This document shows positions 5,854 through 12,293 of a DNA stretch of 12,293 nt, one piece after another. Every line of letters begins with the position of its first letter. Position 1 is the first letter of the stretch. The position numbers and the translations under genes were made by a program. Below the pieces are notes generated by a model, which saw only the letters and a program-made list of their open reading frames with translations, did no database searches and was not told where the DNA came from. Origin of the DNA: JAEZRQ01 sp049294415 (GTDB lineage Bacteria; Patescibacteriota; Patescibacteriia; Patescibacteriales; UBA12465); NCBI GenBank assembly GCA_049294415.1, contig JBAQCS010000040.1:1-12293 (forward strand). Reading direction: 5' to 3'.

Positions 5854-6711
5854 ATGAAAAAAATCGTTTTTTTTGTTTTATTTTTTGCTTTTACTTGGAG
5901 CGTGAGCGCTCAAGAATTAATCATGTTAGGCGGGGCTGGTTTACAAAAAACTGACTCAACCTCTAAAACGAACTATGGATTTGTCCAGGCTCGACTCATG
6001 ATTAATATGGCTGGCAACTTCAGAATTGGACCTTATCTGGGATATACCCAGTATGGCTCCAAAGAATTGTACAAAACTCCTAACCCAGCATTACTAGGTA
6101 AAGAGTGGAGCACAGGGTTATCCATTGATCAGTACGGACATATTACGTATTCAAGGTCCTACTATTATTGGATTAACACGGGTGTGAAATTCGTTCGTGA
6201 TCACTTCCGGGATAATTTATTTGATTCCAGAACTAAAACGAATGAATTCTTTATTTCTGGTGGTTTCTTTGTTACAGATGACTGGCAAGACTGGTTTGGT
6301 AACAATAGAATTATGGCTGAATATCAAAAACCTTTTGCTTCAGCCGTCTTAGCTACTTGGAAAGGAGAAGAGCTAACCAACATTAAACCCTACAACAAAG
6401 AATCTATTCGAATCTTTGGTGAAAGTGGTATTAAAAGAATTGGTAAGCCAGATGGCGTCAACATCGAACCATTAATCCATTTGGGTTATGGTCGCGATTT
6501 TGGTCGCGACAGGAATTACTACGAATTAGGAGGCGGAATTAGTCTTGGATTATTTCGGGATTACTACCGCGATATCCTAAAAGTTAAATGTTTCATGAGA
6601 GAAGACTTTAATGGGTCCTATCTTAATGTTAACAGTTTGACACCCAACAGTTTGTGTTGGGAATTTGTTTTCAACGCCTCGGCGTTGGTAAAGGTAATTA
6701 GAAAGAAATAA
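5854..6711 (+). CDS. Exported putative beta-barrel protein, function unknown
   Basis: Predicted product is 285 residues with a clear signal peptide (MKKIVFFVLFFAFTWSVSA, cleavage before Gln20), again the Ala-Gln ending common in Bacteroidetes. The mature part is rich in Tyr, Phe, Gly and Asn with alternating polar and hydrophobic strands, for example FVQARLMINM, FRIGPYLGYTQYG, YYYWINTGVKFV, EFFISGGFFV, LIHLGYGRDFG and YELGGGISLGLF. This resembles small outer-membrane beta-barrels of 8-12 strands. It does not end in the usual C-terminal aromatic residue, and no specific family is recognised. If the host is a single-membrane CPR bacterium, a barrel would be out of place, so it may instead be a secreted beta-sandwich. 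It is followed after 25 bases by the next gene, with which it forms an operon, and is preceded by repeat A. Sampled GC is about 40%. Confidence 0.7.
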   Translation: MKKIVFFVLFFAFTWSVSAQELIMLGGAGLQKTDSTSKTNYGFVQARLMINMAGNFRIGPYLGYTQYGSKELYKTPNPALLGKEWSTGLSIDQYGHITYSRSYYYWINTGVKFVRDHFRDNLFDSRTKTNEFFISGGFFVTDDWQDWFGNNRIMAEYQKPFASAVLATWKGEELTNIKPYNKESIRIFGESGIKRIGKPDGVNIEPLIHLGYGRDFGRDRNYYELGGGISLGLFRDYYRDILKVKCFMREDFNGSYLNVNSLTPNSLCWEFVFNASALVKVIRKK

Positions 6712-6736
6712 ATAAACAATCAAAAAAAGAAAAATC

Positions 6737-7924
6737 ATGAATTGGAAAAAAGTTATTACTTACAGCGCGATAGGCGTAGGTTGTGTAATTGGAGTATTAA
6801 TACTCATGTGGTTGATAAGTTTGGTTTTCCCGATGAATATTTATCTTAATATTGCTATCCAGGCTTTTTTACTGGCTGCCTTATTGCTGATAATGCTTTA
6901 TCAATCAACCAGAACCGGAACTGAAAAACTGATCATCTGCTCGGTAACCGCCTTAGTGTGGTTAATTGCTGTTTATGTTTTTTACGGAGATCAAATTTTT
7001 TCGGGCAAATCCGAAACTACAGCAGAAGCAGAAATCACAACAACTCAACCGGCTAACGAAGAATTAGCGAACGCCAACGCTCAGTGGGCTAATGCCATTG
7101 CTGAACGTGACAATGCTAAGAATGAGTTGTCTTATGCCTCAGAACAAATTGATAGCCTTCAAAAGGCGCTCAATAAGTGTAAGGGGGTTAAGGAACCGCT
7201 AACTCCTGAAGAGGAGATAGCACTATTAAAAAGAGAGAATGCTGCCTTGAGAAAAGGACCTAAAAAATTTACACTTACTGCTGAACCAGATGTCCAAGAA
7301 ACAAAATTTACTGGCAACTTCAGCAAACCAGCACCTACGGTAACCACTGAAAATTATGACGCGACTGGTAGTTCGCTACCAATTACAGAATTTGAAGGTG
7401 ATATCAAAGGTGACTTTTGGGTCACAATTGATGGTCAGGGGCATTTGCTTTATGCTTTAAAAGCTAGCGCATGGCCCATTACTCAGGCACCAAAGCTTAA
7501 CTTCGAAAATGGTCCGGACTTTATACTGGATCAACAAGCAGGTTATTGGTACTACATTGACTTAAGTCGTTTAGTTTCCGTTCAGGAAATTAATAAATAC
7601 CAGTACGCCGTAGAATGGAATGTCTATATTGGACAAACTAATTATGGCACCGGTAGTTATCCGACTTATCTCCCACATCAATCACTCAAACCTTTAATTA
7701 ACAAAGTGAGAGGAAAAGAGTGGGGCGAAATAAGTGATTCGGATTTAGCTCTAATGCACATGGAGAACAAAAACATTTGGACTCCTGGAGTAGAGGGCGG
7801 ATTTCGACCATTTAGACTCGATGACAAAAACGGTCGCGCATTCGGCAAGGAGGACCGCAACCTGTACCAAGGTTGGAACTTCCGCAATATTATTTTCGCT
7901 AAAAGAAAAACTACAATACAATAA
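6737..7924 (+). CDS. Three-helix membrane protein with coiled coil and C-terminal beta-rich domain, unknown
   Basis: Predicted product is 395 residues. Three membrane helices lie at about 6-31, 33-55 and 64-84. A Thr/Glu-rich linker (about 91-107) leads into a coiled coil (about 107-147) rich in Ala, Asn and Glu, with a second short helix around 155-172 (EEEIALLKRENAALRKG). The C-terminal half (about 205-395) is a Trp/Tyr-rich, probably beta-containing domain with GDFWVTIDGQGHLLYAL, GYWYYIDLSRL and YAVEWNVYIGQTNYGTG; I do not recognise it. Whether this half is inside or outside depends on helix topology; three helices would put the N- and C-terminal parts on opposite sides. It is probably co-transcribed with the barrel-like gene, so the two products may work together. 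It ends at a strong terminator. A line near the 3' end (7801-7860) is about 50% GC, higher than surrounding genes. Confidence 0.8.
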   Translation: MNWKKVITYSAIGVGCVIGVLILMWLISLVFPMNIYLNIAIQAFLLAALLLIMLYQSTRTGTEKLIICSVTALVWLIAVYVFYGDQIFSGKSETTAEAEITTTQPANEELANANAQWANAIAERDNAKNELSYASEQIDSLQKALNKCKGVKEPLTPEEEIALLKRENAALRKGPKKFTLTAEPDVQETKFTGNFSKPAPTVTTENYDATGSSLPITEFEGDIKGDFWVTIDGQGHLLYALKASAWPITQAPKLNFENGPDFILDQQAGYWYYIDLSRLVSVQEINKYQYAVEWNVYIGQTNYGTGSYPTYLPHQSLKPLINKVRGKEWGEISDSDLALMHMENKNIWTPGVEGGFRPFRLDDKNGRAFGKEDRNLYQGWNFRNIIFAKRKTTIQ

Positions 7925-7948
7925 TGTAAAGTAATTTCTTTAGCAACT

Positions 7949-7977
7949 GGGCCTCAAGCAATTGAGGTCCTTTTTTT
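7949..7977 (+). terminator. Strong Rho-independent terminator of the 5854-7924 operon
   Basis: A 9-bp stem (GGGCCTCAA / TTGAGGTCC, one G.T pair) with loop GCAA is followed by seven T residues, 25 bases after the stop codon. Confidence 0.92.
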
Positions 7978-7987
7978 ATACTTAATT

Positions 7988-8017
7988 ATATTATTTATGA
8001 TAAAATATAAATAATAT
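7988..8017 (+). promoter_or_regulatory. AT-only inverted repeat over the likely -10 region and start codon
   Basis: ATATTATTTAT (7988-7998) and ATAAATAATAT (8007-8017) are perfect reverse complements separated by eight bases. The space between holds possible -10 boxes, TATGAT (7996-8001) or TAAAAT (8001-8006); no good -35 box is visible. The right arm covers the first two bases of the ATG at 8016. It could be an operator or a start-blocking hairpin, but AT-rich DNA yields such repeats by chance. Confidence 0.3.
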
Positions 8018-8774
8018 GAAAATATTTAAATTACTTTACGTGGTGGTCATTATTATCATGGCACTCTCTTGGTTAAAGATTAAAGAGCTGCCTAGCCAAG
8101 ATAAAATAACTACTAATTTATTAAGGGATCCTATTCAAACTAGCACGACTAGAGAAAATTTTTCTTTTAGCTATAGAAATAAAAATTATCACGTTAAACC
8201 AGTGGCTGATTATGAACTCTGGGGTTTAGTAGTTACCAAAAATAATATTAATGCTTGGTATAATTACTATCACGATAAAAATTCAGTTAATCTAAAAGAT
8301 ATCTGTGTTGTCTGGAGTAAAAATATTACAAATGGTGTTTACAAAGATCCTAATATTACTTTTAAAAGTGGGGAGTGGACTTGTTATGCTAATTGGAATG
8401 GACATATGACTAATACTTTTTATCCCAGCAATTTATCTAACAATCATTTATTAACCGACGATACTAATATACAAAAAATTATTAGAAATGTTCGGGTTGG
8501 CGATCAAATTTATTTGAAGGGAAGTCTAGTTGATTATGCCGAACAAGGACAAGCTGAGTATCGTATGACTAGCATCTCTAGAACTGACTCTAATCAAGAG
8601 TCCAGAAGTGGCGGTGCCTGTGAAATTGTTTATATTGATGAGTTTAAAATTTTACAAAAAAATCAAAGCTTCTGGCACATTATTTATAATTTAAGTCAGA
8701 TACTATTTATTGGTTTAATACTTACTCAACTAATAATTTACATTCGTAACTATAGATTATTTATCAAAAAATAA
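8016..8774 (+). CDS. Membrane-anchored conserved protein of unknown function
   Basis: Predicted product is 252 residues: N-terminal helix about 5-21, extracytoplasmic domain about 25-218, C-terminal helix about 221-243, short basic tail. The domain carries motifs I associate with an uncharacterised family in other bacteria: CVVW (97-100), WTC (121-123), SNNHL (141-145), VGDQI with Gly162-Asp163, GSLVDY (169-174), SRTD (188-191) and GGACE (199-203). Cys97, Cys123 and Cys202 could form a disulphide. Two anchoring helices place the central domain outside the membrane. The gene follows a strong terminator, so it probably has its own promoter; initiation at the -10 candidates would give a very short leader. 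It is AT-rich (about 27% GC over 8221-8280), unlike the preceding operon, and convergent with the lipoprotein gene. Function is not inferred. Confidence 0.82.
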   Translation: MKIFKLLYVVVIIIMALSWLKIKELPSQDKITTNLLRDPIQTSTTRENFSFSYRNKNYHVKPVADYELWGLVVTKNNINAWYNYYHDKNSVNLKDICVVWSKNITNGVYKDPNITFKSGEWTCYANWNGHMTNTFYPSNLSNNHLLTDDTNIQKIIRNVRVGDQIYLKGSLVDYAEQGQAEYRMTSISRTDSNQESRSGGACEIVYIDEFKILQKNQSFWHIIYNLSQILFIGLILTQLIIYIRNYRLFIKK

Positions 8775-8808
8775 AAAAAGCCCCCTACCGCATTTTGCGA
8801 TAAGGGGC
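8773..8808 (-). terminator. Rho-independent terminator of the PKD lipoprotein gene
   Basis: On the minus strand a hairpin of 13 consecutive pairs (8808-8780, two G.T pairs, loop AAA) is followed by seven T residues (8779-8773), about 28 bases after the stop at 8836. On the plus strand the two G.T pairs become C.A mismatches and no T-run follows, so it mainly serves the minus-strand gene. Its T-run overlaps the stop codon of the convergent gene. Confidence 0.9.
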
Positions 8809-8835
8809 ATATTATATTATTATTAACTGCTTTTT

Positions 8836-11028
8836 TTAATTAGCCGTTAGTTTAACAATATTATTTTCTATGCGCAGATAGAAAATGAACAAACCTTCAC
8901 TAGAGTTGAAAAATAAAGATTTTAAATCATTGGCCCAAGAACCGTTTTTATAAAGATCCGTTCCGCCATCTTTCATCTGCAGCCAAGACATGCGAAATTT
9001 TCCAGCTGGTGAGCTAACAGTCCATTTATAATATCTAACGCCATCAATTAAGACAGTTTCAGATAATTTATAATCTTTCCAATTAACTCCGGGGATTTCT
9101 CCGGCAACATAGGTGTCTTTAGTAAGAGACACATTGTTAATAGCATCACAGCGCAATCCTAAAATAGCGTTAATTGTACTACCGGAAATCGAGGAACTAA
9201 TAAGTACTATTGATTCAGGTTTAATTGGATCAACAATTACTGATTTAGTTACTTCAACTTTTTTAGTAATGGTCGTGTTACCTATACTAGCCGAAATTGT
9301 ATAAATTCCAGCCAAGTAAGAAACAGTCGCATTATTAGTAGTAAGCTTAGTACCATTTCCTAAATCCATGTAAGCGGTAATAGCTGTACCATCAATGTTA
9401 ACAACCTTAATGGAAGTAACAGCACCTTCAACTAAATAAGCCGTACCGCTAATAGATAAACCATTAATTCTAAAATCATAGATCTCTGGTTTAGGTAGCG
9501 GATCGACTATAATTGTAATCGAGGCTAAGACTGTAGAGCCATTACTGACGGTAACCTGATAAGTTCCGGCCTTAGTATAGGTCTTACTAGCGTTGTTAGT
9601 TGTTTCAGAGGTATTATCTCCAAAATTATAACTAGCAACTATAGCTGTACCTAAACTATTTACAATTTTGAATGACACAGGGTTTCCTTCGACCGTGCCG
9701 AAAGTTGTCCCAACGAGTCTGTCATTAATCTTTAGCGTATACACCGGAACATCAGTCTTAGTAACCTCAATCTTAGCCTTCAAAGTAAAGGCATCAACAT
9801 CCACTTGAACTTGATAAGTTCCAGCTGTAGCATAAGACATCGACCTACCATCAGTTGTTACTGTAGTGTTGTTACCAAAGTTAATTTTAGCTAACACAGC
9901 TTTACCTGCTGAATCTACAACTTTAAAATATAAAGCTTTATTTTCAGTAGTTTTAACTATGGCCCCATCAGTTACAATTTGATCATCAATCTTCAGCGTG
10001 TAAACTGTGGCAATTGGCTTGGTAACCTCTACCTTAGCAGTAATTACAGTAGCGTCAACTTGAGTCTCAATTTTCACATCATAGGTTCCGGCAGTAGAAT
10101 AAACTACTGTTTTGCTGTCAGCTACTACTGAACTTGCTCCCGTTACTGTATAAGTTGCCATCACAGCTTGATTAGCTGCATTTACAACTTTAAACGTTAG
10201 AGAAGCTCCTTCAGTTACTTTAATAATTGAGCCACTAGCAAAAGTTTCAGTACCAACCTTTAAAGTGTAAACATTAACAGTTGGGACTGTGCCAAGCTTA
10301 TAAGTACCTCCGTTATAAACAGAGAACTCAGGTAGGCCATCTTTAAAATACTTAGAATCGCTAGTATTCGACCACTCCTTGGTTTTTAAACCATCTTTAG
10401 TGTGATACTGATACCAGCCAACACGAACGTCACCATTACCACAAACAACTTGCCACTTCACATACTTGAAACCATTTTTTACAATAATTTCAGTTGCGTT
10501 TGTGTAAGTTGACCATGGTTTACCTGGCACTGAAGCTTCCACGTAAATAGCGGAGTTGTCTAAACCATAAATGTCCAGTTTTAATCCATAAGTAATAGTG
10601 TTAACACCGTTAACGAATGAACTGTCTAAAACAATCACCGTCTTTTCTCCGTTTACCGGATTAACAACGGTGGTTTTTCCAACAACGACATTTACAGCTA
10701 ACTTAACAGCTGGTGTTGTATTAACAACCGTAGCTGTTAACTTGTAAACACCTTCTTTAGCGTATTTGTTAGTAGCTTTATCGGCTACCACAACTGCAGT
10801 ACCATCGCCGAAAGTAAATTCGGCAATAACACTTTTACCGGCTTGATCAACGGCTTCAACTAAAACAACTTCATTCGCTAAATAGTGAATAGAGTCCTTC
10901 AGTATAGTTCCGTTCATCTTTAAAGTATATCCCGAAGAATCTTTCACTTCTGGGGTTACTTCGTCGAATTCAACACAACCTGACATAACTAACATCAGGG
11001 CAACTAACACAAACATCAGATTTCTCAT
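8836..11028 (-). CDS. Large lipoprotein with five PKD-like repeats and a duplicated second domain
   Basis: Predicted product is 730 residues. The N-terminus (MRNLMFVLVALMLVMSGC) is a lipoprotein signal with lipobox-like VMSGC; Cys18 would be lipidated, anchoring it outside the membrane. PKD-like repeats of 80-85 residues lie at about 34-117, 252-337, 341-424, 428-509 and 515-595, each starting near (V/I)YTLKIN and containing FGDNT- and AGTYQV-like strands, most ending VEVTK. A different domain occurs twice, at about 130-243 and 604-722, sharing (V/I)PG..W..Y, a YVKW or YYKW strand and a G...R(V/M)(G/S)W strand. PKD repeats usually act as extracellular spacers or binding modules. The Trp-rich duplicated domain may bind carbohydrate, but I do not recognise it. 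No catalytic motif is seen. Repeat copy B lies directly upstream and a strong terminator downstream. Confidence 0.88.
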   Translation of the reverse strand: MRNLMFVLVALMLVMSGCVEFDEVTPEVKDSSGYTLKMNGTILKDSIHYLANEVVLVEAVDQAGKSVIAEFTFGDGTAVVVADKATNKYAKEGVYKLTATVVNTTPAVKLAVNVVVGKTTVVNPVNGEKTVIVLDSSFVNGVNTITYGLKLDIYGLDNSAIYVEASVPGKPWSTYTNATEIIVKNGFKYVKWQVVCGNGDVRVGWYQYHTKDGLKTKEWSNTSDSKYFKDGLPEFSVYNGGTYKLGTVPTVNVYTLKVGTETFASGSIIKVTEGASLTFKVVNAANQAVMATYTVTGASSVVADSKTVVYSTAGTYDVKIETQVDATVITAKVEVTKPIATVYTLKIDDQIVTDGAIVKTTENKALYFKVVDSAGKAVLAKINFGNNTTVTTDGRSMSYATAGTYQVQVDVDAFTLKAKIEVTKTDVPVYTLKINDRLVGTTFGTVEGNPVSFKIVNSLGTAIVASYNFGDNTSETTNNASKTYTKAGTYQVTVSNGSTVLASITIIVDPLPKPEIYDFRINGLSISGTAYLVEGAVTSIKVVNIDGTAITAYMDLGNGTKLTTNNATVSYLAGIYTISASIGNTTITKKVEVTKSVIVDPIKPESIVLISSSISGSTINAILGLRCDAINNVSLTKDTYVAGEIPGVNWKDYKLSETVLIDGVRYYKWTVSSPAGKFRMSWLQMKDGGTDLYKNGSWANDLKSLFFNSSEGLFIFYLRIENNIVKLTAN

Positions 11029-11046
11029 GACTTACAGTTTTTATGA

Positions 11047-11138
11047 TTATTAATTTGTTAAAAAATACGATTTAAGATTCGAGAGTCTAACTTACGGTTA
11101 GGCTCTCAAGTCTTAAGGAGAATAAATTATTCTCCTAG
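11047..11138 (-). repeat. Structured inverted-repeat element, right copy (B)
   Basis: Reverse-complement partner of 5754-5844, with 38 identical bases (11101-11138) and weaker similarity to 11047. It lies between the stop codon of the upstream GT4 gene (11 bases away) and the start of the PKD lipoprotein gene, read in that direction. A possible promoter, TAGACT (11089-11084), 16 bases, TATTTT (11067-11062), lies at the place matching the candidate in copy A. Confidence 0.9.
11072..11116 (-). other. Covarying 45-base hairpin of repeat copy B
   Basis: On the minus strand the outer arms TTAAGACTTGAGAG / CTCTCGAATCTTAA, a C.A mismatch, inner stem CTAAC / GTTAG and loop CGTAA form the same structure as copy A. 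Relative to A, the inner stem changes G-C to T-A and A-T to C-G, and an outer G.T pair becomes G-C. Confidence 0.75.
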
Positions 11139-11149
11139 CGACTACAACT

Positions 11150-12256
11150 TTATTTTAAAATTTCTTGATATAAATCGGCAGTATGCTTAGCAATATTATC
11201 AGCATCATATTCAGTCTTAACACGTTCTAAGGCAGCAGCTCCCATTTTCGGTAGATTAGCTTCATCATCTAACATGTTCTGTAGTTTAGCTTGTAAATCA
11301 ATATAATCACCACTTTTAAAAGATATACCTGTATCAGCTAAAGCCTCTAAATTAGGCTCAATATCAGATACTAAACATGGTCTAGCATAAGCCATGCCTT
11401 CTAACAGTGCGAATGATAATCCTTCAGATTCTGATGGCTGAACAAAAACAGCGGTATTAGAAAACAATTCTTTTAAAATAGTGCCACTCTGATTACCGGT
11501 AAAAATAATATTAGGATTATTACCAGCTAAAGCATGTAATTCTTTAACATAATCATCGGTATAAGAACCTTCGCCCACGATTACTAACTTTTTATCAGTT
11601 TTAATTCCTTGATAAGCTTTAATTAAGAAATGAACACCTTTATGTCTAACTAAGCGACCGATATAAGCAATATAATTATCTTTAGTTAAACCCCATTTGT
11701 TAATTTCATGGGCTGTTACTAGTTCGGTTAATTTAGCAGAGGAGGGAATATAAACTGGATCATTATGATATTTATTCTTAGCGTAACGAAGTAAGGCATG
11801 AGAAGTAATAACAACTTTATCGGCAAATAAGTTACCAATCTTTTCGCCAAACTTTAAGTAAGTTCTAGCGAAAGCACCCCACTTCTTATGATGATAATCC
11901 TGACAATGAAAAGTAAAAACTATCGGTGTACGAGGATTAAAAATTTTAGCTAGCCACAACATCGAAGCTGGACCAATTGATTGAAAATGAATAATATCGT
12001 ATTTACGTCTTATTAAATCTAAACAAGCGAAAAAAGTAGCAGTAATTGCATCCAAATTTTTAGAGGGAACGCTGGGCACAGTAATAATTTTAACACCTTG
12101 CCACTCGCGTAATTTTTCTTCATTATAGCTAGAACGAGCATAGACAAAAACCTCATGACCAGCCTTAACTAGGTTCAATGCTAAATCTTCAACTTGACGT
12201 TCTACGCCGCCAGTTTTAGTAGGTATTCCTTTTTGTCCAATAAAAGCTATTTTCAT
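11150..12256 (-). CDS. GT4-family glycosyltransferase with polysaccharide-type N-terminus
   Basis: Predicted product is 368 residues with the GT-B layout of family 4 enzymes. The N-terminus IGQKGIPTKTGGVERQVEDL matches the G-x-P-x-x-x-G-G-V-E loop seen in rhamnosyl- and galactosyltransferase-like enzymes of exopolysaccharide clusters. Acceptor-half segments include YDIIHFQSIGPASML and VFTFHCQDYHHKKWG. The donor half has YIGRLVRHKGVHFL with Arg201 and Lys206, VIVGEGSY, and the EX7E motif with Glu278 and Glu286 followed by LVSDIEPNLEAL. The expected reaction is transfer of a sugar from a nucleotide donor to a membrane-linked glycan; donor and linkage cannot be told. The start is supported by a -10 box at 12284-12289. 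No terminator is seen between its stop and repeat copy B, so readthrough into the lipoprotein gene is possible. It resembles the 3572 glycosyltransferase only in the general fold motifs. Confidence 0.92.
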   Translation of the reverse strand: MKIAFIGQKGIPTKTGGVERQVEDLALNLVKAGHEVFVYARSSYNEEKLREWQGVKIITVPSVPSKNLDAITATFFACLDLIRRKYDIIHFQSIGPASMLWLAKIFNPRTPIVFTFHCQDYHHKKWGAFARTYLKFGEKIGNLFADKVVITSHALLRYAKNKYHNDPVYIPSSAKLTELVTAHEINKWGLTKDNYIAYIGRLVRHKGVHFLIKAYQGIKTDKKLVIVGEGSYTDDYVKELHALAGNNPNIIFTGNQSGTILKELFSNTAVFVQPSESEGLSFALLEGMAYARPCLVSDIEPNLEALADTGISFKSGDYIDLQAKLQNMLDDEANLPKMGAAALERVKTEYDADNIAKHTADLYQEILK

Positions 12257-12283
12257 AAACTATTTCTTAAAACTTAACTATTT

Positions 12284-12289
12284 AGTATA
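12284..12289 (-). promoter_or_regulatory. Probable -10 box of the GT4 gene at 12256
   Basis: TATACT on the minus strand (12289-12284) lies about 28 bases before the ATG, giving a leader of about 21 bases as for other genes here. The matching -35 would lie beyond the right edge, so the promoter cannot be confirmed. Confidence 0.45.
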
Positions 12290-12293
12290 GTAA

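Larger units (their letters stand above)
5754..11138. other. 5.4-kb surface-gene block bracketed by inverted repeats
   Basis: The two repeat copies face inward and enclose four genes: barrel-like, coiled-coil membrane protein, 252-residue membrane-anchored protein and PKD lipoprotein. Both flanking genes (Wzz-like on the left, GT4 on the right) are transcribed into the block. No target-site duplication is evident (left flank AACGTC, right flank CGACTA), and no transposase or recombinase lies inside. That the block moves or inverts as a unit is a hypothesis. Confidence 0.4.

Noticed and set aside
8836..11028. Tandem DNA repeats in the PKD gene as a recent repeat expansion
   Set aside because: The repeats are clear in protein but diverged in DNA, indicating an old domain array.
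11087..11102. attC-like core pair (GCCTAAC and GTTAGAC) suggesting an integron cassette site
   Set aside because: The two cores are only five bases apart in the hairpin tip, far below the usual attC size, and copy A (GCCGAAA / TTTCGAC) does not match the consensus. No integrase is present.

Overview
The window looks like part of a surface-polysaccharide and surface-protein region of a low-GC bacterium, most likely a member of the Candidate Phyla Radiation (Patescibacteria/Parcubacteria-like). The lineage is inferred. All ten start codons lack a Shine-Dalgarno sequence. Promoters are near-consensus sigma70 (TTGACA-17-TATAAT type), unlike the Bacteroidetes type. All nine visible stop codons are TAA and no recoding is needed. 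Several exported proteins nevertheless have Bacteroidetes-like signal peptides ending in Ala-Gln, and their genes look richer in GC than the polysaccharide genes, so gene transfer is possible.

Layout, left to right. (1) 1-924 (-): 5' part of an exported beta-propeller-like protein, running off the left edge. (2) 1062-2141 (+): secreted glycoside-hydrolase-like protein. (3) 2164-3516 (-): O-antigen ligase/polymerase-like membrane protein, convergent with (2) on a shared terminator. (4) 3572-4792 (+): GT4 glycosyltransferase. (5) 4920-5765 (+): Wzz-like chain-length protein behind two tandem promoters. (6) 5854-6711 and 6737-7924 (+): a putative beta-barrel protein and a three-helix/coiled-coil membrane protein in one operon ending in a strong terminator. 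(7) 8016-8774 (+): membrane-anchored conserved protein of unknown function. (8) 8836-11028 (-): large lipoprotein with five PKD-like repeats and two copies of another domain. (9) 11150-12256 (-): second GT4 glycosyltransferase.

The most notable structure is a pair of about 91-base inverted repeats at 5754-5844 and 11047-11138. They share 38 identical bases. Each contains a short palindrome followed by a 45-base hairpin, and the hairpins differ at only five positions. Two compensatory pairs (four positions) and one wobble-compatible change account for all five, and loop and C.A mismatches are kept. Each copy lies between a polysaccharide gene and a surface-protein gene read in the same direction, so together they bracket a 5.4-kb block of four surface or membrane genes. 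The pair could be a structured regulatory element, an RNA, or the ends of a cassette or invertible segment; no recombinase or transposase is present here.

Taken together, the glycosyltransferases, Wzz-like protein and ligase would build and export a glycan, while the lipoprotein, barrel-like protein, beta-propeller and hydrolase-like protein would act outside the membrane. No RNA genes, CRISPR arrays or insertion sequences were seen, and no gene-free stretch exceeds 300 bases.
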